From positions 1 through 38,432 of the forward strand of contig NZ_JBCMNM010000019.1 in the NCBI RefSeq assembly GCF_050459865.1: a DNA stretch of 38,432 bases. Reading direction: 5' to 3'. Source of the DNA: Rummeliibacillus pycnus_B (GTDB lineage Bacteria > Bacillota > Bacilli > Bacillales_A > Planococcaceae). Of the stretch, positions 22,483 through 30,870 are shown piece after piece. The position numbers and the translations under genes were made by a program. Numbering within the stretch: the first letter of the stretch is position 1; each line of letters begins with the position of its first letter. Below the pieces are notes generated by a model. It saw only the letters and a program-made list of their open reading frames with translations. It did no database searches and was not told where the DNA came from.

Positions 22483-23871
22483 TTGAAAACAGTTGTTGTA
22501 ATTGGTGGAGGCATTACAGGCCTTTGTACCATGCACTATCTACAAAAACAAAAAAATGAAAAAAATTTAGATATTCGTCTTGTGCTAGTTGAAAAAAATG
22601 AATTTCTCGGTGGGAAAATCCACTCAGCATTTGACAAGGGATTCATCATAGAAACAGGTGCTGATTCTATTGTGGCACGACATAAGAGTGTGATGCCACT
22701 TGTTCAAGAATTAGGCATAGAAGATGACCTAGTTTACAACGGTACAGGAATTTCTTATATATATACAAATAATACATTGCATGCAATTCCAGTAGATAGT
22801 GTATTTGGTATTCCAACAAATATTGAATCGCTAAAGAGCAGTACACTTGTTTCACCGAAAGGAAAACAAGAAGCGTTAAAAGATTTAGACTTACCAAATG
22901 ATCACTTTACAAAAGACAGCTCTATTGGGGATTTCCTTGAATATTTCTTAGGTAAAGAGCTAGTAGAAAAGCAAATTGCTCCTGTGTTATCAGGTGTTTA
23001 TTCCGGTGATCTATACAAATTAACGATGGCTTCAACATTACCATATTTACTTGATTATAAAGAACAATATGGCAGTATCATCAAAGGTTTCGGAGCCAAC
23101 CGTGAGCAATTCCAAAAATCAGCAGATAAAAAATTCATTTCTTTTAAAAATGGCTTATCACAACTAATTGACCGTTTAGAAGAAACATTAACAGATGTAG
23201 AAATTATTAAAGGTGTAACTACGACAAACGTAGCAAAACAGGGTAATCAATATACATGTTCATTCAATGGACATGATGATATTACTGCAGATTATGTTGT
23301 GTTATCAACACCACATAGCGTGACAAGTCAAATTTTAAAAGACGAAGCAGTAGATCAAGAGCTAAATACAATTCGTAACGCATCTATTATTGCCATTTAT
23401 GTAGGATTTAATATTCCTGATGAAAACTTACCAGCAGATGGTACTGGTTATATTGTTTCTGAAAATAGTGATGTGAAATGTAATGCTTGCACATGGACAA
23501 GTCGAAAATGGAAACATACATCTAAATCAGGTAATTTACTTGTACGAATGTTCTATAAGAGCACAAACCCATTGTTTAATAAGCTTATGAACCTAAGCGA
23601 AGAAGAGTTAACAGAAATTGCATTAGATGATATTAAAAAATCATTGAATTTAGATGGTGAACCGGCAGCTGTAAATATAACAAAATGGAATGAATTAATG
23701 CCAGTCTATGGAATGGGTCATGCAACTACGGTCCAATCTTTAAATGATCAATTAGCTGAAAAATATCCAAATCTAATTTTGGCTGGATGTTCATACTATG
23801 GTGTTGGAATCGGTAATTGCATTCAAAATGGCGAAGATACTGCAGAGAAAATTGTAAAGCAATTAATATAA
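22483..23871 (+). CDS. hemY: Protoporphyrinogen/coproporphyrinogen III oxidase, HemY family
   Basis: This FAD-dependent oxidase of the flavin amine oxidase superfamily has 462 residues with the start used here (about the length of B. subtilis HemY). The dinucleotide motif 'VVVIGGGITGL' begins at residue 3. Further HemY features are 'VEKNEFLGGKIHSAFDKGF', 'ETGADSIVARHKSV', 'APVLSGVYSGDLYKLTMAS', 'FKNGLSQLIDRLEE' and the C-terminal flavin-binding 'NLILAGCSYYGVGIGNCI'. In Gram-positives it oxidises coproporphyrinogen III to coproporphyrin III for heme. The TTG at 22483 lies 9 bases after AAGGAG and places the Rossmann strand right at the N-terminus; the ATG at 22474 directly abuts that site. No hemE or hemH is adjacent, so this may be a second copy or a relocated gene. 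Confidence 0.85.
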   Translation: MKTVVVIGGGITGLCTMHYLQKQKNEKNLDIRLVLVEKNEFLGGKIHSAFDKGFIIETGADSIVARHKSVMPLVQELGIEDDLVYNGTGISYIYTNNTLHAIPVDSVFGIPTNIESLKSSTLVSPKGKQEALKDLDLPNDHFTKDSSIGDFLEYFLGKELVEKQIAPVLSGVYSGDLYKLTMASTLPYLLDYKEQYGSIIKGFGANREQFQKSADKKFISFKNGLSQLIDRLEETLTDVEIIKGVTTTNVAKQGNQYTCSFNGHDDITADYVVLSTPHSVTSQILKDEAVDQELNTIRNASIIAIYVGFNIPDENLPADGTGYIVSENSDVKCNACTWTSRKWKHTSKSGNLLVRMFYKSTNPLFNKLMNLSEEELTEIALDDIKKSLNLDGEPAAVNITKWNELMPVYGMGHATTVQSLNDQLAEKYPNLILAGCSYYGVGIGNCIQNGEDTAEKIVKQLI

Positions 23872-23978
23872 AACCTAACATGAATCTTACTTAATTTATC
23901 AACAGACTAGGCAAATTTAGAAGTTGTATAAGAATATGGGGCTAATTGTCTTCTTTAGAAAAGAAGTAGATAGAAATT

Positions 23979-24036
23979 GCGAGGCTCCTGCGGGAAAGCA
24001 AGCAAGAAATACCCCGGACTGAGCGTAGGAAGGATA
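23979..24036 (+). repeat. Half-element of the palindromic repeat family
   Basis: GCGAGGCTCCTGCGGGAAAGC opens the segment, followed by ATACCCCGGACTGAGCG and GTAGGAAGG. It corresponds to the core half of the family (TCCTGCGGG paired with CCC-G-G), without the GAGGAGGCTC half. It is joined by the AT-rich linker to a complete element at 24092. Confidence 0.6.
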
Positions 24037-24095
24037 CTAAAAAGTAAAAATAGCTTGATTTTTATAATTAAAATCTTGTGTGACATCTTAGTTGA
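24037..24095 (+). repeat. AT-rich linker joining two repeat elements
   Basis: The linker runs from TAAAAAGTAAAAATAGC to AATTAAAATCTTGTGTGACA and TCTTAGTTGAAG. The same order occurs at 38375-38415 and, inverted, at 1-78. Conservation of an AT-rich spacer in three places shows that the half-element, linker and full element form a composite unit. Confidence 0.65.
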
Positions 24096-24247
24096 AGTGG
24101 AATTAGCGGAGACTCCTGTAGGAAAACGAGCTAGACGAGACCCCACAGCGAGATTTTCTCTGCGACGAAGCTAGCGAAGCGATGCAGGAGCACAAGCGAG
24201 GAGGCTCGTCAGTTCGCCCACGGAAAGCGGAGCTAATTCCACTTCAT
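24092..24247 (+). repeat. GC-rich palindromic repeat with near-perfect 16-base ends
   Basis: TTGAAGTGGAATTAGC (24092-24107) is inverted as GCTAATTCCACTTCA (24232-24246). The inside reads GACTCCTGTAGGAAAACGAG, GAGACCCCACAGCGAG, a hairpin TCGCTTCGCTAGCTTCGTCG-like stretch (24151-24180), GAGGAGGCTCGTC and GCCCACGGAAAGCGGAGC. The ends match the 13.06 kb copy (TTGAAGTGGAAT). Beyond it, 24300-24334 has one more ACGCGGAAAGCGAGCG fragment. The rest of the 23872-24465 gap has no supported gene. Confidence 0.85.
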
Positions 24248-24465
24248 TAATAGCGAATATATATTATAGATATTTGTGTTACTACACTTTTTCAGTAGCT
24301 TTAACGCACCCACGCGGAAAGCGAGCGATTTCTACTCCTTCTAAATAGTAATGAATAATCTCATCAACCAAGAGTGGAGTTTTCTTCTCTTGGTTTTTAA
24401 ATTTGTAAAATTAGTTGTTGCTATGTAAGATGAAAAGACACGAGTATATGAAAGAGGTAAATAAG

Positions 24466-25128
24466 ATGATAAGAAAATTAAGTCTAGTACTCGGTATTCT
24501 ATTACTCTTTACTGGATTGGTATTAATTTTTCAAAAACCAATAATGAGCTATCTTGTTGCCAATATGTCAGAGGAAACTATTCATAAGTCTGATGTTGAA
24601 AAAGCAAAAACAGCGCCTGATACAACTTTCAATTTTAAAGAAGTGAAGAATATTAGTTTACAAGATGTTCTTAATGCACAAACGAAAAAGAAAGATGTCC
24701 ATGCCATTGGAGCTATTAGTGTACCAGATGTCAATATGCAGCTTCCTATAGTGTATGGTATTTCCAATGTGAATTTAACAATCGGTGCAGGAACAATGAA
24801 AGCAAACCAAATCATGGGGCAGGGCAACTATGCTTTAGCAGGACATAATATGAATGATGGCAAAACATTGTTCAGCCCACTAACTAAAGCAAAAAACGGC
24901 ATGAATATCTATATTACTGACTTTCAAAATATATATGAATATAAGATTTCGGATATGTTCATTGTTAAGCCTACGCAAGTTGAAGTAATTCAAGACCAAG
25001 CAGATGAAAAGGTAATCACATTAGTAACCTGCAACTACAACGGTGAGAAACGCATGATTATTCGTGGAAACTTCATTAAAAAACAAGCTTATACAGATGA
25101 CACAAACTATTTTAAGATAAGTAAATAA
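24466..25128 (+). CDS. srtA: Class A sortase
   Basis: This membrane-anchored cysteine transpeptidase cuts sorting signals of the LPXTG type and links proteins to peptidoglycan. It has 220 residues: an N-terminal hydrophobic anchor (about 5-30, 'LSLVLGILLLFTGLVLIF'), then the sortase beta-barrel. Catalytic residues are His127 in 'YALAGHNM', Cys189 in 'VITLVTCNYNG' and probably Arg196 in 'EKRMIIRG'. The TLxTC motif and N-terminal anchor support class A. The ATG at 24466 follows AAAGAGG at about 9 bases. Upstream is repeat DNA and a strong terminator follows, so it is monocistronic. No LPXTG substrate is encoded in this window. Confidence 0.88.
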   Translation: MIRKLSLVLGILLLFTGLVLIFQKPIMSYLVANMSEETIHKSDVEKAKTAPDTTFNFKEVKNISLQDVLNAQTKKKDVHAIGAISVPDVNMQLPIVYGISNVNLTIGAGTMKANQIMGQGNYALAGHNMNDGKTLFSPLTKAKNGMNIYITDFQNIYEYKISDMFIVKPTQVEVIQDQADEKVITLVTCNYNGEKRMIIRGNFIKKQAYTDDTNYFKISK

Positions 25129-25154
25129 ATTTAGAACCCTTTTTAACAATAAAT

Positions 25155-25198
25155 AAACGAGATTCATATGAATTGTTCGCATGAATTTCGTTTTTTTG
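25155..25198 (+). terminator. Terminator after the sortase gene
   Basis: AAACGAGATTCAT (25155-25167) pairs over 13 positions (one G-T) with ATGAATTTCGTTT (25181-25193), 13-base loop, followed by TTTTG. It isolates the methionine operon promoter downstream. Confidence 0.88.
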
Positions 25199-25252
25199 TT
25201 TTGATTAGAAGATTTTTTCAAAGAAGTTTTAAAACTATTTTCTTATATTGCC

Positions 25253-25281
25253 TTGACGCAAACTCGCTAAAGGAGTATGAT
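25253..25281 (+). promoter_or_regulatory. Sigma-A promoter of the S-box methionine operon
   Basis: TTGACG (25253-25258) and TATGAT (25276-25281) with exactly 17 bases between them. Transcription would start near 25288, about 25 bases before the riboswitch aptamer. Good agreement with consensus and a sensible location. Confidence 0.75.
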
Positions 25282-25312
25282 TCTTTTAATTATTCTAACA
25301 ATTTAATAGTGA

Positions 25313-25411
25313 TTCTTATCAAGAGAAGCCGAGGGACTGGCCCTATGACGCTTCAGCAACCAGCCAAATGGTCAGGTGCTAATTCCAGTGGAGAAATCCT
25401 GTAGATAAGAA
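25313..25411 (+). ncRNA. SAM-I (S-box) riboswitch aptamer
   Basis: P1 is formed by TTCTTATC (25313-25320) and GATAAGAA (25404-25411). Between them are the conserved S-box blocks: AAGAGAAGCCGAGGGACTGG, CCCTATGACGCTTCAGCAAC, CAGCCAAATGGTCAGGTGCT and AATTCCAGTGGAGAAATCCTG. The kink-turn and SAM-pocket segments are intact. S-box leaders shut off methionine genes when S-adenosylmethionine is abundant, which fits the two genes downstream. Confidence 0.96.
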
Positions 25412-25467
25412 GGAACATAGATGACGAAACCAAAACCCTTCTTATTTTTATTTAAGAAGGGTTTTTT
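25405..25467 (+). terminator. Riboswitch expression platform: terminator with competing antiterminator
   Basis: AAAACCCTTCTTA (25432-25444) pairs perfectly with TAAGAAGGGTTTT (25453-25465) and runs into T residues: a 13-pair terminator. The 3' strand of aptamer P1, TAAGAAGG (25406-25413), is complementary to CCTTCTTA (25437-25444) inside the terminator. Without SAM this pairing would form the antiterminator; with SAM, P1 closes and the terminator forms. Confidence 0.93.
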
Positions 25468-25508
25468 ATTTGAGCGAAACCAATTTAAGGATAGAAAGGA
25501 TGGACTGT

Positions 25509-27368
25509 ATGGGATTTTTAGAGAAACTTCGAACGCAAGTGCTAACAGCAGATGGTGCTATGGGGACATTGTTATATTCGTATGGTATTGATTATTGTTA
25601 TGAGGAGTTAAATATCAAAAAGCCAGAAATTATTGAAAATATCCATCAACAATACATTGATGCTGGAGCAGATATTATTCAAACAAATACTTATACGGCG
25701 AATGCAATCAAGCTTGAGCGTTATGGTTTAGAAAATTCGGTAAAAGTGTTAAATGAAAGTGCCATTCAAATTGCTAAAAAAGTTGCTTCAAAAGGTGGAC
25801 AGTTTGTACTAGGAACTATTGGAGGCATTCGCGGTGTACGTAAAAGTGATGCGACATTAGAAGAAATTATTCAGTCACTAGATGAACAGGCGAGATATTT
25901 ATTAGCAGGTGATCCGGATGGACTTTTATTAGAGACCTACTATGACTTTGAGGAAATAACTGCAGCTGTAAAGCATTTACGTAGCATAACAGATATACCG
26001 ATTATTTCTCAGGTATCTATGCATGAACCAGGCATTCTTCAAAATGGACTGTCATTAAATAGTGCCCTTCATCAGTTAGAAGATTTTGGTGCAGATATCG
26101 TAGGAGTCAATTGTCGTTTAGGCCCACACCATACAATCCAAGCGTTAGAAGATGTTGAACTTCCAACAAAAGCATTCCTTTCTGCATACCCAAATGCAAG
26201 TTTACTAGATGTTGAGGATGGGAAAATTGTTTATGAATCAGAAGCAGATTACTTTGGTCGCTCAGCTGTTCTGTTACGAGATCAAGGAGTTCGATTAATC
26301 GGCGGCTGCTGTGGAACTACACCAAAGCATATAGAAGCAGTGAAAAAACGTTTAGCTGATTTACCACCTATCCAACATAAAGTGGTCAAACATAAAGAAG
26401 TGATTAAGATTAAAGAAGCAGCAAAGGAAAGCTATGAACCGCTTCATGAAAAAGCGAAAAGAGAGCGTTCTATTATTGTTGAGTTAGATACACCAAGACA
26501 TCTAGATGTTGAGAATTTTATAGAAGGCTCAAAAGCTTTATATGAAGCCGGTGCGGATGCAGTAACAATGGCAGATAATTCACTTGCATCACCACGAATA
26601 AGTAATATGGCGATGGGGTCTATTTTAAAATTAGATCATCATGTACGTCCACTTGCCCACATTACTTGCCGCGATCGAAATTTAATTGGTTTGCAATCGC
26701 ATTTGATGGGCTTAAATGCGCTTGGTATCCATGATATTTTGGCTGTTACGGGTGATCCAACCAAAGTGGGGGATTTCCCAGGTGCAACAAGTGTCTATGA
26801 CGTATCAAGTCTGGAACTTCTGGAACTAATTAAAAAGTTAAATGAAGGTATATCCTTTTCAGGGAAACCACTACGAAAAAAAGCGAATTTCTCTGTCGCA
26901 GCAGCTTTCAATCCAAATGTTCGAGTAGTAGAAAGAGCTGTAGGACGTTTAGAGAAAAAAATAGAGGCTGGAGCGGACTACTTTATCACACAGCCAGTTT
27001 ATAGTAAGAAAAAAATTATTGAAGTTTATGAAGCAACGAAACATTTAGACACACCTATTTTCATCGGTATTATGCCATTAACTAGCTTACGAAATTCTGA
27101 GTTTTTACATCATGAAGTACCAGGGATTAAGCTTTCAGAAGCTGTATTAGAACGAATGAGAGCCACTGGAGAAGATAAAGAAGCTGCAAAAGCAGAAGGG
27201 TTAGCTATCGCAAAAGAGTTAATCGATACAGCAGCTGAGTTGTTCAATGGGATATATCTAATCACGCCATTTATGCGTTATGAAATGTCGATTGAATTAA
27301 TGGAATATATTCGTGAATTAGACCACAAGAGAGAGGAAGAAAACAACTATGTCAAAGCATCTCATTGA
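25509..27368 (+). CDS. yitJ: Bifunctional homocysteine S-methyltransferase / methylenetetrahydrofolate reductase (YitJ)
   Basis: The 619-residue fusion has an N-terminal Zn-dependent homocysteine methyltransferase domain (about 1-290: 'VLTADGAMGTLLYSYG', 'GVNCRLGP', 'LIGGCCGTTPKHIEAV' with the metal-binding cysteines). The C-terminal methylenetetrahydrofolate reductase TIM barrel (about 325-600: 'VELDTPRHLDVENFIEG', 'LAHITCRDRNLIGLQSHLMG', 'ILAVTGDPTKVGDFPGA', 'ADYFITQPVYSKKKI') makes the methyl donor. This is the B. subtilis YitJ type and of similar length. Two in-frame ATGs follow the riboswitch; 25509 lies 8 bases after AAAGGA and is preferred over 25500. An upstream TTG falls within the terminator T-run. 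It overlaps metH by 20 bases, and both are under the S-box. Confidence 0.95.
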   Translation: MGFLEKLRTQVLTADGAMGTLLYSYGIDYCYEELNIKKPEIIENIHQQYIDAGADIIQTNTYTANAIKLERYGLENSVKVLNESAIQIAKKVASKGGQFVLGTIGGIRGVRKSDATLEEIIQSLDEQARYLLAGDPDGLLLETYYDFEEITAAVKHLRSITDIPIISQVSMHEPGILQNGLSLNSALHQLEDFGADIVGVNCRLGPHHTIQALEDVELPTKAFLSAYPNASLLDVEDGKIVYESEADYFGRSAVLLRDQGVRLIGGCCGTTPKHIEAVKKRLADLPPIQHKVVKHKEVIKIKEAAKESYEPLHEKAKRERSIIVELDTPRHLDVENFIEGSKALYEAGADAVTMADNSLASPRISNMAMGSILKLDHHVRPLAHITCRDRNLIGLQSHLMGLNALGIHDILAVTGDPTKVGDFPGATSVYDVSSLELLELIKKLNEGISFSGKPLRKKANFSVAAAFNPNVRVVERAVGRLEKKIEAGADYFITQPVYSKKKIIEVYEATKHLDTPIFIGIMPLTSLRNSEFLHHEVPGIKLSEAVLERMRATGEDKEAAKAEGLAIAKELIDTAAELFNGIYLITPFMRYEMSIELMEYIRELDHKREEENNYVKASH

Positions 27369-30300
27369 GGAACGACTTGAAAATAATATTTTAGTGTTAG
27401 ATGGTGCCATGGGGACAATGTTACAAAGTGCAAATTTAACAGCAGATGATTTTGGCGGAGAAGAGTATGAAGGATGTAATGAATATTTGAATATTACTCG
27501 TCCAGATGTTGTTGAATCTGTTCATCGTGCGTATCTCGAAGCAGGCTCAGATGTTATTAGTACCAATACATTTGGTGGTACACCGGTAGTTTTAAACGAA
27601 TATAATCTTGGAAGCAGAGCTGAGGAAATCAATAAAAAAGCCGTTGAAATTGCGAAAAAAGTAGCAAATGAACTTTCAACCCCAGAGTGGCCACGTTTTG
27701 TAGCGGGTGCGATAGGGCCAACAACGAAAACGTTATCTGTTACGGGTGGCATTACCTTTGATGAATTGAAACAAGATTTCTACGTACAGGCGAAGGGATT
27801 AATAGTAGGCGGAGCAGATGTATTATTACTTGAAACGAGCCAAGATATGTTAAATGTCAAAGCAGGTACGCTTGGGATTAAGCAAGCTTTTGATGAGTTA
27901 CATAAAACAATCCCTGTCATGATTTCTGGAACAATTGAGCCAATGGGTACCACACTTGCTGGTCAAGGTATTGAAGCTTTCTATATTTCTATTGAACATA
28001 TTAAACCTCTTTCTGTAGGTTTGAACTGTGCGACCGGACCGGAATTTATGACGGACCACTTACGTTCACTATCGGAAATAGCAACAAGTTATATCAGCTG
28101 TTATCCAAATGCAGGATTACCAGATGAAGAAGGGCATTATCACGAAACACCCGAATCATTATCAAAAAAACTTGAAGGTTTTGCAGATAAAGGATGGTTA
28201 AATTTAGTTGGGGGATGTTGTGGTACAACGCCTGCTCATATTCGAGCAATACGTCAAGTGGTCAAGGATCGTAAACCACGTCAAAAGCCGGATAATGAGC
28301 ATGGTCATGTTGTTTCTGGTATTGAACCATTAGTATATGATGATTCGATGCGTCCATTGTTTGTCGGTGAACGTACGAATGTGATAGGCTCACGTAAATT
28401 TAAACGCTTAATAGTAGAAGAAAAATACGAAGAAGCTTCCGAAATTGCGCGTGCACAAGTAAAAAATGGCGCTCACGTTATTGATATTTGTCTAGCAAAC
28501 CCAGATCGTGATGAACTAGAGGACATGAAAAACTTTATGCAGGAGGTAGTGAAGAAAGTAAAAGTACCTCTTGTTATTGATTCAACAGATGAAAAAGTAA
28601 TAGAAGTGGCACTGAAATATTCACAAGGTAAAGCCATTATTAACTCGATTAACCTTGAGGATGGTGAAGAACGGTTTGAAGCTGTTTTGCCAATCGTCAA
28701 GAAATATGGTGCATCAATTGTTGTAGGTACGATAGATGAAAAAGGAATGGCAGTCGATCGAACAAGGAAATTAGAAATTGCAGAGCGTTCCTATGATTTA
28801 CTAGTTCATAAATGGGGGATTACACCGGAAGATATCATATTCGATCCGCTTGTTTTCCCAGTAGGGACAGGGGACGAACAATATATCGGTTCAGCTGTAG
28901 AAACAATTGAAGGGATTCGTCTAATTAAAGAAAAATTACCACGTGCTTTAACGATTCTTGGCGTAAGTAATGTATCTTTTGGGTTGCCACCAGTAGGACG
29001 GGAAGTATTGAATGCAGTTTATCTTTATAATTGCACTCAAGCGGGATTAGATTACGCAATTGTGAATACTGAAAAGATTGAGCGTTACGCATCTATTCCA
29101 GAAAATGAAATTAAATTAGCAAATGATTTACTGTTTGAAACTACAGACCAAACATTGGCTGATTTTACTGATTTCTATCGTGATAAAAAGAAAGAAAAAA
29201 CAGAAGCAGATATTCCTAAAACAGTCCCAGAGCGTCTGGCTTATTATGTTGTGGAAGGTACAAAGGAAGGCCTAATACCGGACTTACAAGTAGCATTAGA
29301 GCAATATGATACGCCACTCGATATTATTAATGGACCATTAATGGAAGGGATGGCTACTGTCGGTAAACTTTTCAATGATAATCAACTGATTGTTGCGGAA
29401 GTTCTACAATCTGCAGGTGTGATGAAAGCTGCGGTATCATTCCTTGAAGATTTCATGGAGAAAAATGAAGACGATACAGGGAAAGGAAAAGTATTGCTAG
29501 CTACTGTTAAAGGCGATGTGCATGATATTGGGAAAAATCTAGTGGATATTATTTTAAGTAATAATGGCTATAAAGTAATTGATTTAGGAATTAAAGTATC
29601 TCCACAGGAATTAATTGAATCCATTCGTACTGAAAAACCAGATATAGTTGGTCTATCAGGTTTACTTGTTAAATCAGCACAACAAATGTTAATTACAGCA
29701 CAAGATTTTAAAGAAGCGCAGATAGATACACCGATATTAGTAGGGGGTGCAGCATTATCTCGCAAATTTACTGATACCAAAATTGCAGTAGAATATGATG
29801 GACCAGTTTTTTATGCAAAAGATGCAATGCATGGCCTAGAACTTGCCAATAGATTGCAAAGCGATGAAAAGGAAAATTTGTTGGAAGAATTACATGCATC
29901 TCAGGAAAAACGTTTAGCTCAAGAAGCCAGACGAAGTGAAAGAACGGCAGTAGCAGTAGCACTAAAACCTGTTAAAACTGTTCGTTCAGATGTATCAGTA
30001 TTTGAACCTCAAGATTTAGTGCGACACGTGACGAGAGATTATTCGGTTGCTCATCTTCAACCATATGTGAATATGAAAACTTTAATCGGTCATCACCTTG
30101 GTTTAAAAGGATATAATGAAGAAATGCTGGTGAAGGGTGATGAAAGAGCAGTTTACTTATATAATTTAGTGACAGGATTTTTAAAATCAAATATTTTAAG
30201 CCCTTCAGGAATGTATCAATTCTTCCCTGCTCAAGCAGATGGGGATGATGTGATTATTTATGACCCAGTTGATGCAAAAACGGAGATTGAACGTTTTACA

Positions 30301-30783
30301 TTCCCACGCCAAAATAAGGAGCCATTTTTGTGTTTGGCAGATTTCCTTAAATCAGTAGATAGCGGAGAAATGGATTATGTGGGATTCATGCAAGTGACGG
30401 CGGGGCATGGTGTTCGTGAAGCAGCCGCTCGCTTAAAGGAACAAGGGAAATTCTTAGAAAGCCATGCACTTCAAGCAACCGCATTAGAACTTGCAGAAGG
30501 ATTTGCAGAACGTATTCATCAAGAAATGCGTGATCATTGGGGCTTCCCGGATGCAACAGACTTCACCATGCGTGACCGATTCGCGGCAAAATATCAAGGT
30601 CAGCGTTTCTCATTTGGCTACCCTGCTTGTCCGAACTTAGAAGATCAAGAGAAATTATTTAAACTCATTAAACCAGAAGATATGGGTGTACAACTGACAG
30701 ATGGATTTATGATGTCACCAGAAGCATCTGTTTCAGCAATTGTTTTTGCACATCCGGATGCTCGATACTTTAATGTTGAATAG
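27349..30783 (+). CDS. metH: Cobalamin-dependent methionine synthase MetH
   Basis: The 1144-residue enzyme transfers the methyl group of methyltetrahydrofolate to homocysteine through cobalamin. Modules in order: homocysteine domain (about 1-325; zinc cysteines in 'VGLNCATGPE' and 'LVGGCCGTTPAHIRA'), pterin domain (about 340-610; 'FVGERTNVIGSRKFKRLI', 'HVIDICLANPDRDELEDM'), helical cap plus B12 domain (about 640-880; 'GDVHDIGKNLVDIILSNNGY' with cobalt-ligand His725 of the DxHxxG motif), and the reactivation domain (about 900-1144; 'GFPDATDFTMRDRFAAKYQG', 'SFGYPACPNLED'). All four are complete. The start overlaps the end of yitJ, so translation is probably coupled; YitJ supplies the methyl donor. 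A strong terminator follows. Confidence 0.97.
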   Translation: MSKHLIEERLENNILVLDGAMGTMLQSANLTADDFGGEEYEGCNEYLNITRPDVVESVHRAYLEAGSDVISTNTFGGTPVVLNEYNLGSRAEEINKKAVEIAKKVANELSTPEWPRFVAGAIGPTTKTLSVTGGITFDELKQDFYVQAKGLIVGGADVLLLETSQDMLNVKAGTLGIKQAFDELHKTIPVMISGTIEPMGTTLAGQGIEAFYISIEHIKPLSVGLNCATGPEFMTDHLRSLSEIATSYISCYPNAGLPDEEGHYHETPESLSKKLEGFADKGWLNLVGGCCGTTPAHIRAIRQVVKDRKPRQKPDNEHGHVVSGIEPLVYDDSMRPLFVGERTNVIGSRKFKRLIVEEKYEEASEIARAQVKNGAHVIDICLANPDRDELEDMKNFMQEVVKKVKVPLVIDSTDEKVIEVALKYSQGKAIINSINLEDGEERFEAVLPIVKKYGASIVVGTIDEKGMAVDRTRKLEIAERSYDLLVHKWGITPEDIIFDPLVFPVGTGDEQYIGSAVETIEGIRLIKEKLPRALTILGVSNVSFGLPPVGREVLNAVYLYNCTQAGLDYAIVNTEKIERYASIPENEIKLANDLLFETTDQTLADFTDFYRDKKKEKTEADIPKTVPERLAYYVVEGTKEGLIPDLQVALEQYDTPLDIINGPLMEGMATVGKLFNDNQLIVAEVLQSAGVMKAAVSFLEDFMEKNEDDTGKGKVLLATVKGDVHDIGKNLVDIILSNNGYKVIDLGIKVSPQELIESIRTEKPDIVGLSGLLVKSAQQMLITAQDFKEAQIDTPILVGGAALSRKFTDTKIAVEYDGPVFYAKDAMHGLELANRLQSDEKENLLEELHASQEKRLAQEARRSERTAVAVALKPVKTVRSDVSVFEPQDLVRHVTRDYSVAHLQPYVNMKTLIGHHLGLKGYNEEMLVKGDERAVYLYNLVTGFLKSNILSPSGMYQFFPAQADGDDVIIYDPVDAKTEIERFTFPRQNKEPFLCLADFLKSVDSGEMDYVGFMQVTAGHGVREAAARLKEQGKFLESHALQATALELAEGFAERIHQEMRDHWGFPDATDFTMRDRFAAKYQGQRFSFGYPACPNLEDQEKLFKLIKPEDMGVQLTDGFMMSPEASVSAIVFAHPDARYFNVE

Positions 30784-30789
30784 TAGAAC

Positions 30790-30830
30790 AAAAAGAGCGT
30801 AAGCAAATTTAATTTGACTACGCTCTTTTT
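30790..30830. terminator. Bidirectional terminator between metH and rpoN
   Basis: AAAAAGAGCGTA (30790-30801) pairs with TACGCTCTTTTT (30819-30830), with an inner CAAATT/AATTTG helix. Symmetric A- and T-runs let it work on both strands, as expected between convergent genes. Confidence 0.9.
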
Positions 30831-30870
30831 CTTAAGGTTTGGTTAATGGATAAGGAAATTGGGAGTGCTT

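Noticed and set aside
23977..24174. Protein-coding frame of about 65 residues in the 24 kb repeat
   Set aside because: The frame lies wholly within palindromic repeat DNA, has no ribosome binding site, and is Arg/Ser-rich as expected from translating GC-rich repeats by chance.
25168..25404. Open frame of about 78 residues ending in the methionine leader
   Set aside because: It runs through the sortase terminator, the promoter and the SAM-I aptamer. The sequence is explained by RNA structure, not by a protein.
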